From contig NC_091141.1 in the NCBI RefSeq assembly GCF_041381155.1, positions 28,361,751-28,425,750 on the forward strand: a stretch of DNA of 64,000 nt, given 5' to 3'. This DNA is from Argopecten irradians. Taxonomy: Eukaryota > Mollusca > Bivalvia > Pectinida > Pectinidae. Below are positions 1 through 12,594 of this stretch, in pieces. Below the pieces are notes generated by a model. That model worked only from the letters and a program-made list of their open reading frames with translations. It made no database searches and was not told where the DNA came from. Made by a program: the position numbers and the translations under genes. Numbering within the stretch: position 1 is the first letter of the stretch; every line of letters begins with the position of its first letter.

Positions 1-365
1 GTTGGTGATAATGATATAGCGAGATGGATTACTTGGCGTATATATCAGATCATAAAGATCATCAGAACGTGATCTCTAAAAGTTTGTTTTTAGATTTTCT
101 GTATGTCGAATAAGAATATGAAAAGGTACTTTAATAAATATAACCACAAGGTTGTTATGAAAAAATATGATATCAAAAACAATTAATTGGTACGCCGTTA
201 TTTCCAAAGGATCAAATGATACAAGTGGGTTACCAGGATCGTCATACAAATTTTGAATGTCGTCAGAGCACTGGTATGGGTTTTCGTGTTGGGTTGAAAA
301 GACTGTAACACCCAGACTCATTGTACATCCCAGTTCGAATTACTTTCCCTGATCATTTTATAACT
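1..365. other. 3' flank of H6PD
   Basis: Presumed 3' UTR and downstream DNA of H6PD. I see no minus-strand AATAAA signal here, so the transcript may extend beyond the window. The 81-codon minus-strand open frame at 76-321 has no recognisable similarity. Confidence 0.4.
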
Positions 366-1969
366 TTATCTAGAACCGAACCATGCTTTATAGTCAACCA
401 ACCAAGTAACGTTACCATTTACAGGTTTCACGCCCAGGATAGGGTAGTCTGTTGCGGTCTTCTTATCGTCCAGAAGTGAGAACAGTATATCGTGTTTCTT
501 ACTTCCAGTCACCAGGACAAAGACTTGTCTCCCCTTATTTATCAAAGATAATGTCAATGTCATTCTGGATCTATCTGTGTCCATGGCAACGAGTGACGAG
601 ATCTCGTGAGACTTGCCTGGGAAGAGTGAAGCAGTGTGTCCGTCCGATCCCAATCCGAGAAGAATTAAGTCAAATTGTAGATCAGGAATGTGATGTCGGA
701 TTTCGTCTTCATATAAAATATTTCCCTTATCATCCGGGCTACAAACGCGGCCAGTAAACTGCACTGGCATAGGGTGGATATTCACGAAAGGAATCGGGAT
801 GTTTCTTATCAGATTATCATCCAATAATTTAAAATTTGATTCCTCCAACTGACGAGAGACGCATCGTTCGTCTACCTGCCAGATGTGTATGAACTCCCAT
901 GGAATATGCTGATATTTTTCAACTAAGAATTGCAACAATTTTGTAGGCGTTTTTCCGCCTGAAAATGCGATATTAAATGCATTAGAAATTTTCAAGCGGT
1001 CGTTTATAGCATTGGCTATGAACTCTGCAGTAGCCTGAACGAGCGAATCTTCAGTAGGTTTAGCCACCAGTGGATGGCCAAGGTAGTTAGATGGAAGAGA
1101 TGCAAACAGGTGGTCCAAAGTGTTATCTAAAATAGTATAGTGAGCATCAGAAAACATATAATGTAGACCGTCTGAAGTCAGTTTAAAATTTAATGAACGG
1201 TCTTCATTTGGTTGATACAAACGCGGAGGGACTTCTTGCAGTTCATTTAATACGGGTGACCAAAGTCGCCAAAGACTAAGAAGACGCTCCTTCGCTACAA
1301 AACTGTCCCTCTTTCCATTAAACATATCTTCAACAACTGCCACATAGGCCGGATGGTTTTCCTTTGGCACAAGGAATGTAAAATCATTCAGACTCTGTCC
1401 GTACAAGGCGATATCGTCTGCAGTTATAGGCAAGTCTTTCATAGACATAGGTATTGAAGGCTTAAATAGATCCTTCGAAACTAAAATGCCAGCCGATGGC
1501 AAATTCCCATGACCAATTTGGAAAATTATCTGTTTTTGTCCTTTCCAATGACTGCCATTATGATGCCGACATCCGGCTATACAGAAGTCGTTTTCTTTGA
1601 ATACTATGCGAATAAAACTTGAACGTTCATCTAAATGTTTCCCTGAGACTAAGAGGAAGGGAACACCTCTCCAGCGTCGGTTTTTCACCGACACACGGGC
1701 GGCACCAAAGGTAGGGGTGAATTTGGATAACGTCACATTTTCTTTTTCCGTCTGTGCCTGCATGACGTAATCAGCATACTGACCAATCAGAACAGACTTC
1801 CTGTTGACAGGCTGAACCTGTGACATCAACTGCAGCCTACTGTTGTCAACCTGGTGTGTATTGGTGATTTCGTCTGGAAGCTCCATGGCAACAAGGGCGA
1901 GCAACTCAGTCAAATGATTTTGCATCACATCTCTAATTATTCCGTATTGATCATAAAAGTCTATTCGTC
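366..1969 (-). CDS. H6PD: H6PD terminal coding exon
   Basis: Large last exon (534 codons with stop). It encodes the C-terminal half of the dehydrogenase (RIDFYDQYGIIRDVMQNHL, LVAMELP) and the entire 6-phosphogluconolactonase domain, ending VDYKAWFGSR-stop. Acceptor TTTGTTTGCAG|GACGAATAG; the open frame runs 10 bases further but that is intron. Confidence 0.95.
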
Positions 1970-4900
1970 CTGCAAACAAAATTGCTGTTTGTCAGATTTG
2001 ATTTTGTTTCAAACAATTTTTAATAAAGTAAATGTAACATAATGTATACGTTACATGATTTAACAAATTACATCACTTGCTGAGGAAAAATGTGGCATTT
2101 TATGAATTAGGAATGAATTGATCAAAGACGTATTTAAAAAACTAGGATAGGACGAATGCGAAATGTTGCTGGACAAGAAGGAATGCTCTTTGTTTATCTT
2201 CTGAAAATATAGTTGGCCGGATAATCTACTCCGGACCTTGGTCATCTAATTAATTACCCGGTACAATGAAGGTGGCTGGTTAATGAACTGTATCTACTCA
2301 ACAGAATGATTGCTGAGTGATTGACTGAGTCATACAATAAATAGTTGTGTTCGGTGACCCTACCGGTCCTAAAGTCCATTACAAAAAACTATATAGGTTA
2401 GAATGAGTTTAATTTTCTTGTCTCACTGCAAAACAATGTTGACAATAACAAATCAACAAAGAAAATCCTACTTATCTTTGTAAAATGATGTGACTGGGAA
2501 GTCGGAAACACATACAATATTTTATGTTTGGCCTTAATCGCCCCTCGCTGGATTATATACTTGATCAAAAGAAAGGTTGATGAATCATCTACGAAGGATA
2601 AAAGTGAAAATGGTTTGATAGTTTATTGGAATCGAATGTGGTTGAATATGCTTGCATGGACATTTATCTAGAGACATTGGATTATTTATGGGTATTGGCA
2701 TGAGGTTGGCCTACAAAATTTGGCGATTATTATCTAAGAACATGACTAGCTAAATAGGTTATAATTATCTTACGGTATTGACATCAAGGGCCTGGTTGTT
2801 CAAAATTTAATAATCTTGATCATATGTCTAGTGAAACATTTTCTGCAGAAAATGCAACTTTATCATCTGAATAAAAATTAAAGAATTGAAGGAGCACTGC
2901 AGATAAAACTGAAATTTTGTCAAAGCTTTAAAAACATAAATAATTTATCTTCATCTTTATCGTAAGATATTGTCATTAACCTGTAATTAACCTACTCACC
3001 TTTTGAACAACTGCGCCCAAGTGACTTGAATACATGTAATAACTGATATTGCCATGAAGGCGACTGCATTATCTACTGGTATAGACATGCAAGTGACTTG
3101 ATTTTCTACTGGTATGGCCATGAAGGTGACTGGATTATCTACTGGTATGGACATGAAGGTGACTGGATAATCTACTGGTATGGACATGAAGGTGACTGGA
3201 TTATCTACTGGTATGGACATGAAGGTGACTGGATTATCTACTGGTATGGCCATGAAGGTGACTGGATTATCTACTGGTATGGACATGAAGGTGACTGGAT
3301 TATCTACTGGTATGGCCATGAAGGTGACTGGATTATCTACTGGTATGGACATGAAGGTGACTGGATTATCTACTGGTATGGACATGAAGGTGACTGGATT
3401 ATCTACTGGTATGGACATGAAGGTGACTGGATTATCTACTGGTATGGACATGAAGGTGACTGGATTATCTACTGGTATGGACATGAAAGTGACTGGATTA
3501 TCTACTGGTATGGACATGAAGGTGACTGGATTATCTACTGGTATGGACATGAAGGTGACTGGATTATCTACTGTACTGGCATGGACATGAAAGTGACTGG
3601 ATTATCTACTGGTATGGGCATGAAGGTGACTGGATTATCTACTGGTATGGACATGAAGGTGACTGGATTATCTACTGGTATGGACATGAAGGTGACTGGA
3701 TTATCTCTACTGGTATGGACATGAAGGTGACTGGATTATCTACTGGTATGGCCATGAAGGTGACTGGATTATCTACTGGTGGCATGGACTGGAAGGTGAG
3801 ACTGATTAATATGGCATCTGACTGGATTATCTACTGGTATGGACATGAAGGTGACTGGATTATCTACTGGTATGGACATGAAGGTGACTGGATTATCTAC
3901 TGGTATGGACATGAAGGTGACTGGATTATCTACTGGTATGGACATGAAGGTGACTGGATTATCTACTGGTATGGACATGAAGGTGACTGGATTATCTACT
4001 GGTATGGCCATGAAGGTGACTGGATTATCTACTGGTATGGACATGAAGGTGACTGGATTATCTACTGGTATGGACATGAAGGTGACTGGATTATCTACTG
4101 GTATGGACATGAAGGTGACTGGATTATCTACTGGTATGGACATGAAGGTGACTGGATTATCTACTGGTATGGACATGAAGGTGACTGGATTATCTACTGG
4201 TATGGACATGAAGGTGACTGGATTATCTACTGGTATGGACATGAAGGTGACTGGATTATCTACTGGTTATGACATGAAGGTGACTGGATTATCTACTGGT
4301 ATGGACATGAAGGTGACTGGATTATCACTGGTATGGCATAAGGGACTGGATTATCTACTGGTATGGACATGAAGGTGACTGGATTATCTACTGGTATGGC
4401 CATGAAGGTGACTGGATTATCTACTGGTTATGGACATGAAGGTGACTGGATTATCTACTGGTATGGACATGAAGGTGACTGGATTATCTACTGGTATGGC
4501 CATGAAGGTGACTGGATTATCTACTGGTATGGACATGAAGGTGACTGGATTATCTACTGTATGGCCATGAAGGTGACTGGATTATCTACTGGTTTGGTCA
4601 TGAACGTGATTATCTACTGGTAGGCATGAAGGTGACGGATATCTACTGGTATGGACATGAAGGTGACTGGATATCTACTGGTATGGACATGAAGTGACTG
4701 ATTATCTACTGGTAGGACATGAAGGTGACTGGATTATCTACTGGTATGGACATGAAGGTGACTGGATTATCTACTGGTATGGACATGAAGGTGACTGGAT
4801 TATCTACTGGTATGGACATGAAGGTGACTGGATTATCTACTGGTATGGACATGAAGGTGACTGGATTATCTACTGGTATGGACATGAAGTGACTGGATAT

Positions 4901-7900
4901 TATCTACTGGTATGGCCATGAAGGTGACTGGATTATCTACGGTATGGCCATGAAGGTGACTGGATTATCTACTGGTTGGCATGAAGGTGACTGGATTATC
5001 TACTGGTATGGACATGAAGGTGACTGGATTATCTACTGGTATGGACATGAAGGTGACTGGATTATCTACTGGTATGGACATGAAGGTGACTGGATTACTA
5101 CTGTGGACATAGTGACTGATTATCTACTGGTATGGACATGAAGGTGACACTGGATTATCTACTGGTATGGACATGAAGGTGACTGGATTATCTACGGTAT
5201 GGACATGAAGTGACTGGATATCTACTGGTATGGACATGAAGGTGACTGGATTTATCTACTGGTATGGACATGAAGGTGACTTAATTATCTACCGGTATGG
5301 ACATGAAGGTGACTGGATTATCTACTGGTATGGACATGAAGGTGACTGAATTATCTACTGGTTTGGTCAGGTGACTGGATTATCTACTGGTATGACAAAG
5401 GTGACTGGATTATCTCTACTGGTATGGACATGAAGGTGACTGGATTATCTACTTGGTTGGTCATGAACGTGACTGCATTATCAACTGGTATTGACATGAA
5501 GGTGACTGGATTATCTACTGGTTTGGTCATGAACATGACTTAATTATCTACCAGTATGGACATGAAGGTGACTTAATTATCTACGGTATGGCTTGAAGGT
5601 GACTGGATTATCTTCTGTATGGACATGAAGGTGACTGGATTATCTACACCAAGTGACTTGGATTACATGTAAAACTGATATTGTCAAAAAAATGACTTGT
5701 GGTATTGTCATGAAGGTGACTGCATTATCTACTGGTATGGACATGCAAGTGACTTGATTTTCTACAGGTATGGACATGCAAGTGACTTGATTTTCTACTG
5801 GTATGGCCATGAAGGTGACTGGATTATCTACAATGTACTGGCATGGCCATGAAAGTGACTGGATTATCTACAATGTACTGGTATGGACATGAAGGTGACT
5901 GGATTATCTACAATGTACTAGCATGGACATGAAGGTGACTGGATTATCTATTGGTATGGACATAAGGTGACTGCATATCTACTGGTATGGACATGAAGGT
6001 GACTGGATTATCTACTGGTATTCATGGACATGAAAGTGACTGGATTATCTACAATGTACTGGCATGGACATGAAGGTGACTGGATTATCTACTGGTATGG
6101 ACATGAAGGTGACTGCATTATCTACTGGTACGGACATGAACGTGACTGGATTATCTACTGGTATGGACATGAAGGTGACTGCATTATCTATGGTATGGAC
6201 ATGAAAGTGACTGGATTATCTACTGGTATGGACATGAAGGTGACTGGATTATCTACAATGTACTGGCATGGACATGAAAAAGACTGGATTATCTACTGTT
6301 ATGACCATCAAGGTGACTGGATTATCTATTGGTATGGACATGAAGGTGACTGGCATTATCTACTGGTATGGACATGAAGGTGACTGGATAATCTACTGGT
6401 ATGGACATGAAAGTGACTGGATTATCTACTGGTATGGACATGAAGGTGACTGCATTATCTTCTGGTATGGACATGAAGGTGACTGGATTATCTACAATGT
6501 ACTGGTATGGACATGAAGGTGACTGGATTATCTACTGGTATGGACATGAAGGTGACTGGATTATCTACTGGCATGGACATGAAAGTGACTGGATTATCTA
6601 CTGGTATGGACATGAAGGTGACTGCATTATCTACTGGTATGGACATGAAGGTGACTGGATTATCTACAATGTACTGGTATGGACATGAAGGTGACTGGAT
6701 TGTCTACTGGTATGGACATGAAGGTGACTGATAGGTGACTGGATTATCTACTGGTATGGACATGAAGGTGACTGGATTGTCTACTGGTATGGACATGAAG
6801 GTGACTGGATTATCTACTGGTATGGACATGAAGGTGACTGGATTATCTACTGGCATGGACATGAAAGTGACTGGATTATCTACTGGTATGGACATGAAGG
6901 TGACTGGATTGTCTACTGGTATGGACATGAAGGTGACTGGATTATCTACTGGTATGGACATGAAGGTGACTGGATTATCTACTGGCATGGACATGAAAGT
7001 GACTGGATTATCTACTGGTATGGACATGAAGGTGACTGGATTATCTACTGGTATGGACATGAAGGTGACTGGATTATCTACAATGGCATGGACATGAAAG
7101 TGACTGGATTATCTACTGTTATGGCCATGAAGGTGACTGGATTATACTACTGGCATGGACATGAATGTGACTGGATTATCTACAATGTACTGGTATGGAC
7201 ATGAAGGTGACTGGATTATCTACTGGTATGGACATGAAGGTGACTGGATTATCTCTACAATGAACTGGCATGGACATGAAAGTGACTGGATTATCTACTG
7301 TATGGCCATGAAGGTGACTGCATTATCTACTGGCATGGACATGAATGTGACTGGATAATCTACTGGTTTGGCCATGAAGGTGACTGGATTATCTACTGGT
7401 ATGGACATGAAGGTGACTGCATTATCTACTGGTATGGACATGAAGGTGACTGGATTATCTACAATGTACTGGCATGGACATGAAAGTGACTGGATTATCT
7501 ACTGGTATGGCATGAAGGTGACTGGATTATCTACAATGTACTGGCATGGACATGAAAGTAACTGGATTATCTACAATGTACTGGTATGGACATGAAGGTG
7601 ACTGGATTATCTACAATGTACTGGCATGGACATGAAGGTGACTGGATTATCTACTGGTATGGACATGAAGGTGACTGGATTATCTACTGGTATGGACATG
7701 AAGGCGACTGGATTATCTACTGGTATGGACATGAAGATGACTGGATTCTCAACTGGTATGGACATGAAGGTGACTGGATTATCTACTGGTATGGACATGA
7801 AGATGACTGGATTATCTACTGGTATGGACATGAAGGTGACTGGATTATCTACTGGTATGGACATGAAGGTGACTGGATTATCTACAATGTACTGGCATGG

Positions 7901-10884
7901 ACATGAAAGTGACTGGATTATCTACTGGTATGGACATGAAGGTGACTGGATTATCTACAATGTACTGGCATGGACATGAAAGTGACTGGGTTATCTACTG
8001 GCATGGACATGAAGGTGACTGCATTATCTACTGGTATGGACATGAAGGTGACTGCATTTTCTCACATAGATAGCCATGTAAGATAGAGTTGTCCCATGAA
8101 AGACAGCTATGTAAGATAAATCTATCTTACATAGCTGTGACGTCACAATTGAAAAAACAATGAGATGACGTCATGTCAGCCAAAGTTGACGTCATTTTTC
8201 TTCTATTTCGATTAATTTGTCGGATTTATTTACCATTTCATTTGTTTAATTTGCATTTCAAACCATTTTACCTAAGATTTCTTGTTTATATTTTCAATAT
8301 AAACCAAACTTTGATGAGCTCTTTCGAATGGCGTTCTTATTTTTAAAATCGATCGATTATTTAAGAAGTTAAGATTTTGTCACAAAATAGCTGCCTCACC
8401 TTTCGTGCAAGTAATTCGACAAGCAATGTGAGAAAATAACTCTTTCATATGTAAATTATGTAGGATAGAACTATTCCACCCTCGGGTACAGAATTTTGGG
8501 TCAGAAACCTCGGCAAGCCTCGGTTCTGACCCAAAATTCTGTACCCTCGGGTGGAATAGTTCTATCCTACATATGTACATATGAAAGAGTCATATAATCT
8601 ACTAGTATGGACATGCAAGTGACTTGATTTTCTACTGGTATGGCCATGAAGGTGACTGGATTCTCTAATGGTATGGACATGAAGGTGACTGGATTATCTA
8701 CTGGTATGGACATGAAGGTGACTGGATTATCTACTGGTATGGACATGACAGTGACTGGATTATCTATTGGTATGGACATGAAGGTGACTGGATTATCTAC
8801 TGGTATGGACATGAAGGTGACTGGATTATCTACTGGTATGGACATGAAGGTGACTGGATTATCTACTGGTTTGGTCATGAACGTGACTGGATTATCTACT
8901 GGTATGGACATGAAGGTGACTGGATTATCTACTGGTATGGACATGAAGGTGACTGGATTATCTACTGGTATGGACATGAAGGTGACTGGATTATCTACTG
9001 GTATGGACATGAAGGTGACTGGATTATCTACTGGTTTGGTCATGAACGTGACTGGATTATCTACTGGTATGGACATGAAGGTGACTGGATTATCTACTGG
9101 TATGGACATGAAGGTGACTGGATTATCTACAATGTACTGGCATGGACATGAAAGTGACTGGATTATCTACTGGTATGGACATGAAAGTGACTGGATTATC
9201 TACTGGTATGGACATGAAAGTGACTGGATTATCTACTGGTATTCATGGACATGAAGTTGACACAGTTAAATTAACTCACCCTGTACACCAATTGTTTCCT
9301 TCATGACCACTTCTACTCGAGCCACATGGTCGCTGGTCAGGAGTGGCTCCAGGACATCTCGATTTGCATCCCTAAATAAGTAACACATGAACATTGGTCA
9401 TTTTATAAGAGAATAATGTGTTAGAGGATAAAATTGGTAATTATCATAAAATAATTATCATGATATGTAGATATAGTCTGATCAGATATATTTATGTACA
9501 ACAACATAATCTTTCATATATTTTGTAATATAAATTATTTATAATTACAGTGTATGTACTTAAAGTGAACAGTCGGGCAAGGATGGCTAAAGTCGGTAAA
9601 AATGATGTGAGTGTATCCAGTAGAATTTCTTATGAAATAGAAAAATAAAATATCTCGTCAGAATCTGTCTGCGTACGAAGAAATTAATTTAAAGTACAGG
9701 AATCCTAAAACGTCCTCCTGGCTGACTATGTCCGTGGTTACATTTCCACGCAGCCTCGCTTTCAATGCTTTCAACTTTTCTTTATTTCAATGGTCAGAAC
9801 TGGGAAACGTAAGCAGAACTTGACCGTCGTTTTAATATGTGAGAACTTTTGGAAGGCCAATGAACGCATTTTTACTGAATTTCTTTGCCGACTTTTCACT
9901 TTAACCTCTTGAATTTTTCAAGTCTTAATGTTCTTAGACTGAAGAATTCATTATCAAGTTAAACTTGGATGAATGAGTTTTGTATACCAACTGTGTATTT
10001 TTTTCCCAATAAAGAAGTCAATAATTAGATTTTTTTATCATGATACAATTGATGTTGAGATTATGAGGTTTTGCTGTTACATATCAGTAGATAAAAAATT
10101 AATAGCCACAATAATGTTCTTAAATCAGGTAGAGGCCATGCTACCATGATCAGCTCTAAATAGTGAAATGAAATCGCTGTGAAAAGAAATTTTTCTCTCA
10201 CCTGAATGGAAGTATTTGTTTCACAATAGATTTTCCTAAGTAATGGTCAACTCTATAGATTTCTTCTTCTTTGTAAAATTTTGCTATTTCCTCTGCCATC
10301 TTTACAGCTGACCGATGGTCACTCCCGAAGGGTTTTTCCAAAACAAGTCGATTCCATGATGTTGATGATTTACTGTAACAGCATCCCCACATCTTGGATG
10401 ACATAGAAGCGTAGGCACTAGGTGGAATAGCCATGTATATAATCCTGCCCACTTCTATATCTCCAGTATTGACCCCAGAATCAAGAAGTAGTCCAAAATT
10501 TTCAAAATCTAAATCAGTTTTGAGGGGAAAATATCGCACATATTTTGAAAAGTTTATTCTCTCCTTTTCACACATATCGCTGTTTGACATGAAGGCACAA
10601 CTAACATGTTTTTGTAGAATGTCATCTAACAAAATCTTGCCTTCTTCAAATTTTGAACGGCTGCATCCGAAGAAATTAAAAGTTGTATTTTCGTTGGCAT
10701 GGTTCACGTAAAGTTGAAACATACTCTGCCAAAGATATTTTTTAGCCAGGTCTCCAGCTGCTCCTAACAGTATAAAGTCTGTATGTGATCTGTTGTTCCC
10801 AGTGCTTAATACAAATTGGGTTCCGAAGAAACCGACAATCACAAACACAGCAATCCAATGTTCCATTTTGATATGTGCAGACAT
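366..10884 (-). CDS. H6PD: H6PD: ER hexose-6-phosphate dehydrogenase / 6-phosphogluconolactonase (whole gene)
   Basis: Bifunctional enzyme of the ER lumen. It oxidises glucose-6-phosphate with NADP and hydrolyses the lactone, supplying luminal NADPH. Three coding exons (10884-10202, 9371-9280, 1969-366) join in frame to 792 aa, against about 791 for human H6PD. Visible: hydrophobic signal segment at residues 10-27; nucleotide-binding GAAGDLAKK at 41-49; EKPFG at 183-187; active-site DHYLGK at 213-218; then the lactonase domain with SGGKTP near 595, VDERC near 624 and GLGSDGHTASLFPG at 697-710. The fusion to a C-terminal lactonase and the N-terminal hydrophobic segment separate it from cytosolic G6PD. 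A 3' splice site just upstream of the ATG (exon edge at 10894) suggests a separate 5' UTR exon. Intron 2 (1970-9279) holds the large minisatellite. Start choice: the first ATG; M7 is also possible. Confidence 0.95.
1970..3040. other. H6PD intron 2, unique part
   Basis: AT-rich intronic DNA before the minisatellite. I see no coding exon or clear repeat in it. Confidence 0.5.
3044..5648. repeat. 33-bp minisatellite, block A
   Basis: Tandem array inside H6PD intron 2. The commonest unit is 33 bp, reading GGATTATCTACTGGTATGG then ACATGAAGGTGACT. The block is highly regular between 3110 and 4600 and increasingly indel-ridden to 5640. The unit is a multiple of three with no stop in several frames, so it makes long spurious open frames on both strands (plus MDMKVTGLSTG and YGHEGDWIIYW, minus MSIPVDNPVTF). 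Unit variants include GGCCATG for GGACATG and a GTTTGGTCATGAACG type. Confidence 0.97.
5649..8058. repeat. 33-bp minisatellite, block B with 40-bp variant units
   Basis: Begins with a second copy of the array's left-edge sequence (CCAAGTGACTTG...ACTGATATTG; compare 3013-3060). This block carries many units enlarged by 7 bp (TCTACAATGTACTGG instead of TCTACTGG), giving 40-bp units that shift the spurious reading frame. These are nearly absent from block A, so the two blocks amplified separately. Confidence 0.93.
8059..8593. mobile_element. Insertion in minisatellite: CRE-rich segment plus long hairpin
   Basis: About 535 bp of unrelated sequence splits the minisatellite. It begins with a palindrome (AGCTATGTAAGAT / ATCTTACATAGCT, 8105-8135). 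It has three TGACGTCA octamers at 8138, 8166 and 8187, and ends with a near-perfect inverted repeat of about 70-bp arms (8440-8597) around CCTCGGCAAGCCTCGG. No coding capacity. Probably a non-autonomous foldback element; boundaries are approximate. Confidence 0.6.
8440..8597. repeat. Long inverted repeat (hairpin), CTCGGCAAGCCTCGG loop
   Basis: The left arm (CTTTCATATGT...ATGTAGGATAGAACTATTCC, CCCTCGGGTACAGAATTTTG) is mirrored by the right arm ending ATATGAAAGAGT. A member of the hairpin family also seen at 11211-11316 and, degenerate, at 33253-33366 and 61698-61806. Confidence 0.9.
8594..9256. repeat. 33-bp minisatellite, block C
   Basis: Third block, about 20 units. It opens with the same ACATGCAAGTGACTTG edge as blocks A and B and ends about 25 bases before H6PD exon 2. 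It contains two identical GTTTGGTCATGAACG variant units, about 165 bp apart. Confidence 0.95.
9280..9371 (-). CDS. H6PD: H6PD coding exon 2
   Basis: A 92-base exon too short for an ORF scan. Translation gives DANRDVLEPLL, then VARVEVVMKETIGVQ, the conserved VE-(I/V)-MKE segment of G6PDH enzymes. Acceptor TTATTTAG, donor G|GTGAGT. It lies only about 25 bases from the end of the minisatellite in the next intron. Confidence 0.92.
9560..9904. mobile_element. MITE-like element, TTAAAGTGAACAGTCGGGC ends
   Basis: 345 bp bounded by TTAAAGTGAACAGTCGGGCA and an imperfect inverse ending TTCACTTTAA, in H6PD intron 1. A close relative lies at 22232-22575, sharing the internal ACGTCCTCC...GTCCGTGGTTACATTTCC segment. 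Non-coding. Confidence 0.8.
10202..10884 (-). CDS. H6PD: H6PD coding exon 1
   Basis: Encodes the signal peptide, the Rossmann nucleotide-binding part and the DHYLGK active-site loop, ending in ILPF plus two bases of an Arg codon. The donor is CAG|GTGAGA. Joining to exon 2 restores PFRDANR, matching the PFRDQNR stretch of the human protein. Confidence 0.93.
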
Positions 10885-12559
10885 CGAGTAAATACTGAAA
10901 ATGCAAAGTAGAAATTTAACACATAATTATTAATCTCTCAAGGATGGATAGGAAGAGCAATATTTCTCTCAAACCTGACAGAGTAATCCCACAGTTGCTA
11001 AGGAAAAGATAACTCTGTCTTTTACCGGAGTAGGGAAAAAACATTTCACACCCGCTTGAAATATGAAGTCATTGATATATGCGGAGATTATTATCGAGGA
11101 CGACATTACTTGTCAACATCTCCTATACAGAAATAATTCCTAATCTGTTTTTTTGTTGTTGTTTTTTTTTAAGATATGGGACAAAAATAATCTTACATGG
11201 GTCTGTAAAGTGGACAGGGATATCTCAAAGAAAGATTTTGGTCACCAATTTAACCCTCGGCAAGCCTCGGATTGACCAGCCAAAATCTTTAACTTGGGTT
11301 GAGATATCCCTGTCCAATCTTCAGATTATTTAAAAAGAAAAAAATTTGCAACATTTTGATTTAATTAGTCAATTATAGATAATATTGAAATAACTCAAGT
11401 TTTAACATAGTCAATTACAGATTACAGTTATTTTTTATTGGATAAGTAAAAGCATATGTCTAAGATAGTTTCAGGATTATGGAGCATGGTGGATGGAACC
11501 TTGATCTGAACTTAAGATGATAATAGATTAAAGGCCGATGCTATATCATTATGTACCAAGTACATGTATATCAACTAATTTGTAATTTGAATATATTTGG
11601 ATCCATTCTAATTAATCAATATTCAAGGGATGATTTTCTCATGTTTTAGTGATAAATTTTTGGTAAAAACTATAATTTTACCTAAAACATGTATATGCTT
11701 ATCATATGTAACTATCAGGTGTTTCATTATCTTTCAGGAGAGGCGGTTACAATTGCATTTTCAGGGGGTACTTTTCTGTACTATCTGTATACTATCTAAT
11801 GTAATTTAGCCCAAACCAGGCAGTACCATAGCCAGGTTTAACTGGCAAAAAGTCCTGGATACTGTCTTTATATTGAAACTTCTGAACTATATAGAACAGA
11901 AGCAAGGTAAATTTGCCATGACATATATACATCTGTATGAGGCCCTTCCAAACACAGATATAAACTCTTCACGTGTACATGTATATATAACCATGAGGAC
12001 ATCTTCTGACTGCATTGGGTAAAGGCCTACAGTGTAATATTAATTACTTCATATCAGATGGGGAAAGAAATTCCCTGGAGTGCTAACCTGCAGTTTTACA
12101 AACATTAGAAATATACAGTTTCCAATGGGAAAGAGGTCCGTTCATGATCACTAGTAAAAAAAATCCATAGAAAAGGACCCGGTAGCACATCTGTACTTTA
12201 TCATATAACAATATATTTTACTAATGCAGGACCAGAACAGTACATGTAACTTCAAATAAATATTTCGGTATTATTTTTTTTTTGTACCTGTATTATACCA
12301 GTTTAGGTACATCAATCAATCGGTGAAGTACAAAGGACGTTGAAAATTGTGGCTGGGAGGATAAAAATCGCTAGTAATCTTCCATCATTACACGTCCCAG
12401 TATAAATCTAAATGTATCTAGATCTGCGATCGCGACCGCCAAACCAAAGGGCAAATCGAAAGTAGATCATGGTCAATCTTCTGCTTGACTCGATTGAGCT
12501 GTTAATAAAGTCCAATGAAGATCTTTATCGTCAATACGCTTTGAAGGTGGACCGTAATC
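10885..12559. promoter_or_regulatory. Head-to-head interval between H6PD and ISOC2
   Basis: 1.67 kb between the two divergent start codons, so it should hold both promoters. A minus-strand acceptor (TTTGCATTTTCAG, exon edge 10894) implies an upstream H6PD 5' UTR exon. CpG-bearing sequence (GATCTGCGATCGCGACCGCC, 12421-12440) lies 120 bp before the ISOC2 ATG and is a plausible core-promoter area. A hairpin element sits at 11211-11316. No TATA box is convincing. Confidence 0.45.
11211..11316. repeat. Hairpin element with CCCTCGGCAAGCCTCGG centre
   Basis: Arms TGGACAGGGATATCTCAA and TTGAGATATCCCTGTCCA flank a second pairing (AGATTTTGG / CCAAAATCT) and the CCTCGGCAAGCCTCGG centre. A degenerate relative is at 61698-61806, sharing even the flanking TCTTACATGGGT. 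Confidence 0.85.
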
Positions 12560-12594
12560 ATGGCGAGTTTAGCAAGAAACCTGGGGAAGATTAA
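12469..12594 (+). other. Possible upstream ORF overlapping the ISOC2 start
   Basis: ATG at 12469 in good context (A at -3, G at +4) opens 41 codons and stops at 12592-12594, overlapping the ISOC2 start codon in another frame. If the transcript starts upstream of it, it would reduce ISOC2 translation. If transcription starts between 12472 and 12560, it is irrelevant. Confidence 0.3.

Noticed and set aside
3098..9254. Long open frames (up to 208 codons) in the 33-bp array
   Set aside because: They are frame-by-frame translations of an intronic minisatellite whose unit is divisible by three; they occur on both strands and have no start context, domain or independent codon pattern.
3044..9256. 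CRISPR-like array of direct repeats
   Set aside because: Units are contiguous with no unique spacers and lie in an intron of a eukaryotic gene.
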